Source of the DNA: Candidatus Woesearchaeota archaeon
GTDB taxonomy: Archaea > Nanobdellota > Nanobdellia > Woesearchaeales > UBA10200
Direction: 5' to 3'
Assembly: GCA_018302185.1 (NCBI GenBank)
Contig: JAGVZX010000115.1
Location: forward strand, 1 to 5,210
DNA: 5,210 nt
Shown here: positions 1 through 3,956 of the stretch, piece after piece
Numbering within the stretch: the stretch's first letter is position 1
How the letters are laid out: each line of letters opens with the position of its first letter
Made by a program: the position numbers and the translations under genes
The notes under the pieces: generated by a model
Seen by the model: the letters and a program-made list of their open reading frames with translations, nothing else
The model's database searches: none
What the model was told of the DNA's origin: nothing

Positions 1-337
1 TACCAGCTAATGCTGCTTTAGCTTCCTCTACACCTGTAGCTTTCTTAGATGTAACAACAGGAGCTTCAACAGGCGCGCCTACTAGCTCAGCAAATACATT
101 GCCTTCATCATCTTTCTTAACATTAACTTTGATATGGTGAGGAGGATTCTTGATACCATGCTTCCACATCTCTAGGTTTACATATTTGCCTAGTTTAACT
201 TTTTTTTCAGAGACTTTCATATTTTTTGCAACAAAAGTCCTCAGAGTATTGACTGCTTTCTTGGTTCTCCTATACATTGGAGCTTTCATATATCCGTTTC
301 TTAATGGTACGTTGTAAATTCTTTCGATAGTTGCCAT
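1..337 (-). CDS. rpl31e: Ribosomal protein L31e (3' end cut by window edge)
   Basis: Large-subunit ribosomal protein eL31; in the family it sits near the peptide exit tunnel of archaeal and eukaryotic ribosomes. I translated 112 codons from the ATG at 337-335 with no stop before the left edge, so the C-terminus is missing. The N-terminus MATIERIYNVPLRN matches the L31e start, followed by a basic stretch (KAPMYRRTKKAVNTLRTFVA), then EMWKHGIKNPPHHIKVNV and KKDDEGNVFAEL. The family core ends near residue 85. What follows is an added tail of at least 27 residues rich in Ala, Val, Glu and Lys, so this version is longer than usual. It is the last visible member of the S19e-PDCD5-L39e-L31e cluster. 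The ATG is preceded only by a weak, very close GGTT. A perfect SD lies about 90 nt upstream, beyond a double-hairpin repeat. The same frame stays open upstream to 442 without an ATG, so the family-typical start is preferred. Confidence 0.93.
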   Translation of the reverse strand, partial: MATIERIYNVPLRNGYMKAPMYRRTKKAVNTLRTFVAKNMKVSEKKVKLGKYVNLEMWKHGIKNPPHHIKVNVKKDDEGNVFAELVGAPVEAPVVTSKKATGVEEAKAALAG

Positions 338-338
338 T

Positions 339-408
339 AACCTTTTGCTTCGCAAAAGTTTAATCAAACCGCCGTAGTGTTTCGCTTCGCTCAACACTTC
401 AACTCTAT
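339..408 (-). repeat. Double-hairpin palindromic element, copy 1 (L31e leader)
   Basis: This 70-nt element repeats at 478-547 with a constant offset of 139 and no gaps (57 of 70 identical by hand alignment). Hairpin A is 342-358, a 7-bp stem closed on a 3-nt loop (minus strand CTTTTGC-GAA-GCAAAAG). Hairpin B is 374-400, with arms GTAGTGTT and AACACTTC (7 of 8 paired), then TC/TC, then GCTTCGC. On the minus strand the inner part reads GA-GCGAAGC-GA, which is a tandem G-A/A-G mismatch under a GCGAAGC mini-hairpin. A linker containing GTTTAATCAAAC separates the hairpins. The element ends one base before the L31e ATG, so if transcribed it forms most of that gene's leader. I do not recognise a named family; it behaves like a REP- or RPE-type palindromic repeat or a conserved RNA element. 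Confidence 0.85.
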
Positions 409-426
409 TTGACCAAACTTTGTGAA

Positions 427-434
427 TCCTCCTT
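427..434 (-). promoter_or_regulatory. Perfect but displaced Shine-Dalgarno site upstream of L31e
   Basis: The minus strand reads AAGGAGGA, a full match to the anti-SD CCTCC core. No ATG or GTG lies at the usual 5-9 nt; a TTG 11 nt on is stopped after three codons. The next ATG in the downstream direction is that of L31e, about 90 nt away, with repeat copy 1 between. An AT-rich stretch (ATAATAAAATAATT, about 440-453) just upstream is TATA-like and could serve L31e, but then the predicted transcript would begin past this SD. The base match is certain; its use is not known. Confidence 0.55.
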
Positions 435-477
435 GAATTATTTTATTATTATGCCTTGCTCTTTATCCTTCGCCAGC

Positions 478-547
478 AAACTTTAGCTTCGCTAAAGTTT
501 GATCAAACCATCGTAATATCTCGCTTCGCTCGATATTACAACTCTAT
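478..547 (-). repeat. Double-hairpin palindromic element, copy 2 (L39e 3' flank)
   Basis: Second copy of the 339-408 element, starting 5 nt after the L39e stop. Hairpin A is stronger here: AAACTTTAGC (478-487) pairs over 10 bp with GCTAAAGTTT (491-500) around a 3-nt loop. Hairpin B pairs GTAATATC (513-520) with GATATTAC (532-539) over a perfect 8 bp, again with TC/TC and the GCTTCGC core. The linker contains the perfect 12-bp palindrome GTTTGATCAAAC (497-508). Relative to copy 1, four base pairs changed on both sides: 485/493, 516/536, 518/534 and 520/532. That indicates the fold is maintained rather than the primary sequence. Confidence 0.85.
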
Positions 548-552
548 CTATT

Positions 553-726
553 TTATGCTTTACTTTTAATTCTGCGCCAGTTTCTCTTCTTTGCAGTAAT
601 CCTGCTAGGGTGCATCCTTCTTGTCTTTCCAAACTTCTTCATGACAGCCCAATAAGGCGCCCATCTGGTCTGGGAATTCAGTTTTGCCAATCTTTTCTTT
701 CTGCTAAGGTGTTTATATCGTGCCAT
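553..726 (-). CDS. rpl39e: Ribosomal protein L39e
   Basis: Small, very basic large-subunit protein eL39; in the family it lines the exit tunnel wall. The product is 57 residues from the ATG at 726-724: MARYKHLSRKKRLAKLNSQ, then a TRWAPYWAVMKK segment matching the family's NRR-PxWV-xxKT core, then MHPSRITAKKRNWRRIKSKA matching the HPKRRHWRR ending. The usual length is about 50, so this one is slightly long, with extra residues around FGKTRRM. A TTG at 738-736 in the same frame would add four residues (MNDT) and overlap the PDCD5 stop, but the MAR start fits the family better. It lies 8 nt after PDCD5 with no clear SD, suggesting translation coupled to the upstream gene. Copy 2 of the double-hairpin element follows at once. 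Confidence 0.93.
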   Translation of the reverse strand: MARYKHLSRKKRLAKLNSQTRWAPYWAVMKKFGKTRRMHPSRITAKKRNWRRIKSKA

Positions 727-734
727 GGTATCAT

Positions 735-1088
735 TCAATAATTATTATTTTTGTTATTATTTATCTTAACTTCCCTTTTTTTTGGAGATAGTCTCATCAA
801 CAGGTTCTTCAGTTCTTCGTCAGTCACTTTCTTTTCAGCATTTAGCTGGTTGCTCTGAATTGCGCTGCCGATGATCATCAGCAGATTCATCGCTTTGTCA
901 GGATGCCCAACCTTTAGGTTGCTGTATCGCTGCAATGCTTCTTTGGTCAATACTTGCTTGACCATATTCTCAAGCTGCTGCAATTTTGCAACTGTCTGAG
1001 CTTCTTCATTTCCTTGGTCATTATATTGCTGTTGCGCTTGCTTTATCTGCTCTGCTCTTCTCCTTCGCAACTCTTCAATGGATGACAT
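735..1088 (-). CDS. PDCD5-family DNA/ribosome-associated protein
   Basis: A 117-residue archaeal homologue of human programmed cell death 5 (PF01984, annotated as DNA-binding protein in archaea). The N-terminus MSSIEELRRRRAEQIKQAQQQ is the family's charged helix. The central QLENMVKQVLTKEALQRYSNLK and DKAMNLLMIIGSAIQSNQL form the three-helix core, followed by VTDEELKNLLMRLSPKKREVKI, which matches the conserved RLS-x-K(R)RE-x-KI block. The ATG at 1088 is chosen because the family begins here; the frame runs 27 codons further up but only overlaps the end of S19e. The last residues (INNNKNNNY) are encoded by AAC/AAT-rich codons, an odd low-complexity end. It lies 22 nt after S19e and 8 nt before L39e, the usual archaeal order. 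No convincing SD is visible. The exact function in archaea is not settled. Confidence 0.92.
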   Translation of the reverse strand: MSSIEELRRRRAEQIKQAQQQYNDQGNEEAQTVAKLQQLENMVKQVLTKEALQRYSNLKVGHPDKAMNLLMIIGSAIQSNQLNAEKKVTDEELKNLLMRLSPKKREVKINNNKNNNY

Positions 1089-1110
1089 TTTAATGATAAC
1101 TGAAAATAAT

Positions 1111-1629
1111 TTACTCAGCTGCCTGCTCAACGATAGCATCTGCTGCAGTCTTTTGCGTTTCAGGTGCACTTACTGCTTTTTGTGCTTTTGCTGGCTTAGG
1201 CTTTGCTTTTAATATCTCTAATGCGACTTTGTCTAAAAATGATTTGCCTTGAGGTGTTACAATTCTGCCTTTATGCACTCCTTTCTCGACTTGCTTTACA
1301 TAGCCAGCTTTTTCTAGCTGCTGTAATGCTTTTCTCATAACACTACCTGAGCCTTTTCTAAACTCTTCAGGCATATGTCCTCGAGATTTTTTACCGCCAA
1401 ATTTGATTCTTAATTTTTGAGTGCCAATAGGGCCAAGTTTGTAAACGCTTCTTAATATAGCTGCTACTCTTATGTACCACCATCCTTCAATTAATGGAGG
1501 CCTTTCCTTATGGACTCCTGTTTTTGCAAATGCTGCCCAAGCAGGAGGAGAAAACTGTGTGCTTTTCTTCAGCTCAACAGCTGCCTTTTCTATCAGTTCA
1601 GTTGGCGGAGCATCGAATAGATTTACCAT
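1111..1629 (-). CDS. rps19e: Ribosomal protein S19e
   Basis: Small-subunit ribosomal protein eS19, a winged-helix-like protein of the 30S head found in archaea and eukaryotes. The product is 172 residues. Landmarks in order: DAPPTELIEKAAVELKK near residue 6, RPPLIEGWWYIRVAAILR (about 43-60), the GPIGTQKLRIKFGGKKSRGH block (about 66-85), FRKGSGSVMRKALQQLEKAG (about 90-109), and GRIVTPQGKSFLDKVA (about 121-136). The family normally stops soon after this. Here a tail of about 30 Ala/Lys/Pro/Glu-rich residues is added, as in L31e. The ATG at 1629 has a good SD (TAGGTGA at 1634-1640) and a TATA box at 1674-1681, so it probably starts the operon S19e-PDCD5-L39e-L31e. Confidence 0.95.
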   Translation of the reverse strand: MVNLFDAPPTELIEKAAVELKKSTQFSPPAWAAFAKTGVHKERPPLIEGWWYIRVAAILRSVYKLGPIGTQKLRIKFGGKKSRGHMPEEFRKGSGSVMRKALQQLEKAGYVKQVEKGVHKGRIVTPQGKSFLDKVALEILKAKPKPAKAQKAVSAPETQKTAADAIVEQAAE

Positions 1630-1633
1630 TTAG

Positions 1634-1640
1634 TCACCTA
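1634..1640 (-). promoter_or_regulatory. Shine-Dalgarno site of S19e
   Basis: The minus strand reads TAGGTGA, four bases before the ATG at 1629. This complements the archaeal 16S 3' end and fixes the S19e start. The downstream PDCD5 and L39e genes lack a comparable site. Confidence 0.75.
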
Positions 1641-1673
1641 GTGTTATTGTGTTTTTTAATTATTGATTATTTA

Positions 1674-1681
1674 TTATATAA
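1674..1681 (-). promoter_or_regulatory. TATA box, probable S19e operon promoter
   Basis: The minus strand reads TTATATAA followed by TAAATAA. Transcription about 25 nt downstream would start near 1651-1655, giving a leader of some 20-25 nt that contains the SD. The whole 1640-1715 stretch is AT-rich, so the exact box is less certain than its presence. Confidence 0.55.
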
Positions 1682-1700
1682 CTATTAGTGCTATTATTAT

Positions 1701-1778
1701 CTATCTATTATTTTGATTGTATAAGTTCACGCCTTGCGGCGTTATAAGTTTGTTTGAAGGGCAATGATTGTTCATCAT
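1701..1778 (-). CDS. Possible 25-residue small ORF upstream of S19e
   Basis: A short open frame starting at tandem ATGs (1778 and 1775) encodes MMNNHCPSNKLITPQG, then VNLYNQNNR and a TAG stop. Its support is positional. AAGGA sits 3-4 nt before the first ATG, and a TATA box at 1809-1816 predicts a transcript start near 1787, only some 10 nt upstream. I recognise no family. Against it: it is tiny, sits on two hairpins (1757-1786 and 1729-1742), and overlaps an AT-rich promoter region. The ITPQG segment resembles VTPQG in the S19e C-terminal part, which may be chance. It could be a leader peptide, a gene remnant, or not translated at all, with the locus being a small RNA instead. Confidence 0.25.
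   Translation of the reverse strand: MMNNHCPSNKLITPQGVNLYNQNNR
1720..1750. repeat. 8-bp direct repeats flanking a small palindrome
   Basis: TATAAGTT occurs at 1720-1727 and again at 1743-1750. Between them lies a hairpin, ACGCC (1729-1733), loop of 4, GGCGT (1738-1742). On the minus strand the loop is GCAA, a GNRA tetraloop. The arrangement of a short direct repeat on each side of a palindrome resembles a target-site duplication round a small palindromic insertion. With only one copy in view, chance in AT-rich DNA cannot be excluded. Confidence 0.5.
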
Positions 1779-1786
1779 CTGTCCTT
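1757..1786. other. Imperfect hairpin in the HAD-S19e intergenic region
   Basis: AAGGGCA (1757-1763) pairs with TGTCCTT (1780-1786) with one G-T wobble as plus-strand RNA, and ATGAT (1764-1768) pairs with ATCAT (1774-1778), leaving a bulged C at 1779 and a 5-nt loop. The total is 12 pairs. Four T follow on the plus strand. On the minus strand the hairpin begins at the predicted start of a transcript from the TATA box at 1809-1816. It could be a 3' structure of the HAD transcript, a 5' structure of a leader RNA, or neither. Confidence 0.45.
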
Positions 1787-1808
1787 TTACACCAGAAATC
1801 AGCTTTTG

Positions 1809-1816
1809 TTTATAAA
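1809..1816 (-). promoter_or_regulatory. TATA-like box 180 nt upstream of S19e
   Basis: The minus strand reads TTTATAAA, preceded by AAAAACC as a possible BRE. A start about 25 nt on would fall near 1787. That is too far from S19e for a short leader (about 158 nt to the ATG), so it may drive a second, long-leader S19e transcript, the small ORF at 1701-1778, or a small RNA. The word is palindromic and could act on either strand, but nothing starts on the plus strand. Confidence 0.4.
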
Positions 1817-1857
1817 GGTTTTTGTTTGCGGCAATTTTTGTTCTTAAGTGCATATAC

Positions 1858-2712
1858 TTATCTCTTACGATGCATCTCTAAAAATTCTAAAGCACTTTCA
1901 TAGTTTCTTGCAAAATGTCCACGATGATGCGCTTGTAAAAATGGAATTTCATAGCCCTGTGTTGCATCTGTTTCTAATAAAACTCCGTACCCACCATTAA
2001 GCAATACTGCTGCAATATCCAGAAAGAAATTATCTCCAACAACTGCCACTTCTCTTAAGTTTGGATGAAATGTTCTTAACCTACCTAGATATTCTGGCCT
2101 GTCTGGATTTATTGGAACGGGAAATCCTTCTGGTTGAATCTGACCTTCTTCAGAAGCAACCACCATCTTTTGAGCTAAGCCGATCAGATGCAGATTTGCT
2201 TCAAGACCGTTTAAGCCATCTAACTTGCTACTGATAGAAGTACCTTTTGAATTTGACATAATAGCAGCATTATCTGGAAACAATCTTGGTAAAGCATTCA
2301 AATATCCTGCAGCTCCATCTCTAAAAAAAGTTTGTCTTTTTTCATAAGCATCAAAATAACATTGCTCTTTAAGATGTACAACTGCAGCTTCATCTGCAGG
2401 GATATTTCCTACAGATACCTCAGGAAATTCTCCTCTCATAATCCTATGCATCAATTCAATATGTGCTACTGTATTTGAGCCGATCGGATCTCCAGTTACG
2501 GGTGCAGAGAAAAAACCATTATGATGCCAGCCATACTTTAATGGCTCTGCTTTCATGTCTCTTCTTACGCTAGTAATAATTTCTCTGTATTGCGCTTCTT
2601 GTATGCCTAATTCTTTACAAAAACGCATAGAATATGCCTTAAAAAATGGTTCTAATTCTTTCTCTTCTGTTACTGTATTATCAAAATCCGTTACTACTTT
2701 AACAATCCCCAT
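1858..2712 (-). CDS. HAD-superfamily hydrolase, substrate unknown
   Basis: A predicted phosphatase-like enzyme of the haloacid dehalogenase superfamily, 284 residues, no signal peptide, so probably cytosolic. Motif I is VVTDFDNTVTEE: D9 is the expected nucleophile and D11 the general acid. Motif II is IMSNSKG, with S153. Motif III lysine is K163 or K182. Motif IV is VVGDNFFLDIAA, with D227 and D232 as likely Mg2+ ligands. Residues 20-145 between motifs I and II form a large insert, the position of a C1-type cap that sets substrate choice. All catalytic positions are present, so it should be active. I cannot place it in a named subfamily; the DFDNT motif is shared by several nucleotidase- and phosphoserine-phosphatase-like groups. 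The ATG at 2712 has no SD but sits about 29 nt from a TATA box, indicating a leaderless transcript. It is divergent from the lipoprotein gene. Confidence 0.85.
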   Translation of the reverse strand: MGIVKVVTDFDNTVTEEKELEPFFKAYSMRFCKELGIQEAQYREIITSVRRDMKAEPLKYGWHHNGFFSAPVTGDPIGSNTVAHIELMHRIMRGEFPEVSVGNIPADEAAVVHLKEQCYFDAYEKRQTFFRDGAAGYLNALPRLFPDNAAIMSNSKGTSISSKLDGLNGLEANLHLIGLAQKMVVASEEGQIQPEGFPVPINPDRPEYLGRLRTFHPNLREVAVVGDNFFLDIAAVLLNGGYGVLLETDATQGYEIPFLQAHHRGHFARNYESALEFLEMHRKR

Positions 2713-2736
2713 TTTACTAATATGGAATTGGCTTTA

Positions 2737-2745
2737 TTTATAAAA
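2737..2745 (-). promoter_or_regulatory. TATA box of the HAD gene (leaderless)
   Basis: The minus strand reads TTTTATAAA, preceded by GGAGAAAT as a plausible BRE. Its centre is about 29 nt from the ATG at 2712, so transcription would begin at or a few bases before the start codon. The absence of an SD fits a leaderless mRNA. Confidence 0.6.
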
Positions 2746-2805
2746 TTTCTCCTAAATCACTACCACTCAGCTAATACTTTTTGAAACTATTTTATAATTT
2801 AACTA

Positions 2806-2821
2806 CCGCAAAGTTTAAATA
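2806..2821 (+). promoter_or_regulatory. BRE plus TATA box of the lipoprotein gene
   Basis: CCGCAAAG (2806-2813, BRE-like with an A-rich end) is followed by TTTAAATA (2814-2821). Initiation about 25 nt downstream would fall near 2843, giving a leader of roughly 33 nt with an SD. It shares a 163-nt divergent intergenic region with the HAD promoter. Confidence 0.6.
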
Positions 2822-2864
2822 CTAGTTATGATTTTAAAATGCTAACAATTAATTACGTCTTGAG

Positions 2865-2870
2865 AGGTGG
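2865..2870 (+). promoter_or_regulatory. Shine-Dalgarno site that sets the lipoprotein start
   Basis: AGGTGG ends 5 nt before the ATG at 2876. An in-frame GTG at 2867 lies inside this site and so cannot be the start it serves; the ATG is preferred. Confidence 0.75.
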
Positions 2871-2875
2871 AACAA

Positions 2876-3898
2876 ATGAGAGGTGTTAATAACAAAACTT
2901 ATTCTATAAATTATAGAGCTGTATTTTTGACAATATTGGTCTTGGCAATCTTTTTTATTGCAGCATGCCAGATACCGCAGTATACGCCGCCAACAGGAGC
3001 AGCTCCTAGTGGCGAAGCAAAAGATGTTTCTAAAGAGCTTGAAAAACTTACTAAAGAAGTCAAGGAAGAGACTAAAGATGCAGCTAAAGAAGCTAAAGCA
3101 GAAGTCAAGGAAGAAAAGAAAGAGCTGACTCCTGAAGAGAAAGCTCGCGAAGAGTTTAAAAGAAAATTATTAGAGAAACAGGCAGAAGCTCAAAAAGCAG
3201 CTGAGCCAGAAGAAAAGAAAGCAGAACCAGCTACACCAGCAAAGCCTGCTGAAGTCACAAAAACAGAAGCTCCTAAACCAGAAGTAAAGCCTGCAGAGCC
3301 TGCTAAACCAGCAGAGCCTGCTAAGGTTGAAGAAAAGAAAGCTGAAGCAGCTCCTGCAAAAACTGAAGCTAAAACAGTAACGACCCCAACAAAAGATGCA
3401 GCTGGCAAGTTAACTTTGGCATTAAATGAAGGAGATCTAGTTGCATTAAAACTGAAAGCAACTGATCCAGACGGCGACAAGTTAACCTATACTTTTGACA
3501 AGCCATTGAATGCAGAAGGTAAATGGCAGACAAAGGCAGGAGATGCTGGAGAATATAATGTCAAAATAACAGTTAGCGATGGCAAGAACACTGTCAGTAG
3601 CGGCTTGACTATTGTTGTAGCAAAGTTGAACAAAGTACCTGTACTTGAAAAGATTGCAGACGTTAAAGTGAAAGAAGGCGACACAGTAACTTTGGCAGTA
3701 AAAGCAAGTGACGCAGACGGCGACCAGTTGACATACAGCTATTCAGGCTGGATGACTGCACCAAGTTATACTACCAACTACAATGACGCAGGCGACCATG
3801 ATGTCACAGTAACAGTAAGCGACGGAAAAGAAAGCGCAAGCCAGAAAGTCAAGGTAACTGTAGAAGACGTCAACAGAGCTCCAACATTAGAGTGGTAA
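2876..3898 (+). CDS. Predicted surface lipoprotein with stalk and two Ig/cadherin-like repeats
   Basis: The product is 340 residues. Residues 1-30 form a signal peptide with a hydrophobic run (AVFLTILVLAIFFIAA) ending in the lipobox IAAC, so C31 is the probable lipid-anchored first mature residue. Residues 45-115 are Lys/Glu/Ala-rich and predicted helical or coiled; 116-175 are Pro/Ala/Lys/Glu-rich with PAEPAK units. Together they look like a stalk. Two related beta-sandwich repeats follow, about 178-249 and 252-331, each with EGD, then DPDGDKLTY or DADGDQLTY, a DAGEY or DAGDH turn, and VTVSDGK, as in cadherin-like or PKD-like surface modules. The acidic DxDGD turns suggest Ca2+ binding. The chain ends NRAPTLEW, which matches the NKVPVLEKI that opens repeat 2, as if a third repeat were cut off. 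No enzymatic motif is visible. An adhesion or cell-surface role is inferred from architecture alone. Confidence 0.85.
   Translation: MRGVNNKTYSINYRAVFLTILVLAIFFIAACQIPQYTPPTGAAPSGEAKDVSKELEKLTKEVKEETKDAAKEAKAEVKEEKKELTPEEKAREEFKRKLLEKQAEAQKAAEPEEKKAEPATPAKPAEVTKTEAPKPEVKPAEPAKPAEPAKVEEKKAEAAPAKTEAKTVTTPTKDAAGKLTLALNEGDLVALKLKATDPDGDKLTYTFDKPLNAEGKWQTKAGDAGEYNVKITVSDGKNTVSSGLTIVVAKLNKVPVLEKIADVKVKEGDTVTLAVKASDADGDQLTYSYSGWMTAPSYTTNYNDAGDHDVTVTVSDGKESASQKVKVTVEDVNRAPTLEW
3290..3325 (+). repeat. Two tandem 18-bp units coding PAEPAK
   Basis: Two adjacent 18-bp units at 3290-3307 and 3308-3325 differ at two third-codon positions and each encode PAEPAK. They lie in the Pro-rich stalk of the lipoprotein, a place where repeat number can vary between strains. 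Confidence 0.7.
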
Positions 3899-3908
3899 GT
3901 TAGCTGAG

Positions 3909-3956
3909 TTTTTTTTGTTTTTTATTTGTTTTTCTTATTATTTCTTTTTGTTCTTT
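3909..3956 (+). terminator. Poly-T terminator of the lipoprotein gene
   Basis: Beginning 11 nt after the TAA stop there are runs of 8, 6, 3, 5 and then further T residues, with no strong hairpin. This is the form of archaeal intrinsic termination. The tract reaches the stop codon of the convergent ATPase gene, which has no T-run of its own on its strand here. Confidence 0.75.

Noticed and set aside
339..547. A CRISPR array
   Set aside because: Only two copies, each 70 nt and built of internal palindromes, diverged by 13 changes, with a 69-nt spacer. No array and no cas gene in view.
727..738. TTG start for L39e at 738
   Set aside because: It would add only MNDT to the canonical MARYKH start and lacks an SD.
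1089..1169. Longer PDCD5 starting at 1169
   Set aside because: The extra 27 residues overlap the end of S19e in another frame and do not resemble the family, which begins at MSSIEEL.
1494..1688. Plus-strand frame across the S19e start
   Set aside because: It overlaps S19e and its promoter and reads as hydrophobic low-complexity text typical of AT-rich antisense sequence.
1772..1778. Box C (ATGATGA, minus strand) of a C/D guide RNA
   Set aside because: No CTGA box D follows within the expected distance, and no C'/D' pair is visible.
2867..2875. GTG start for the lipoprotein at 2867
   Set aside because: The GTG lies within the SD that serves the ATG at 2876.
2911..3684. Minus-strand open frames inside the lipoprotein gene
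   Set aside because: Ser/Ala/Thr-rich mirrors of a Lys/Ala/Pro-biased coding strand, with no SD or family match.
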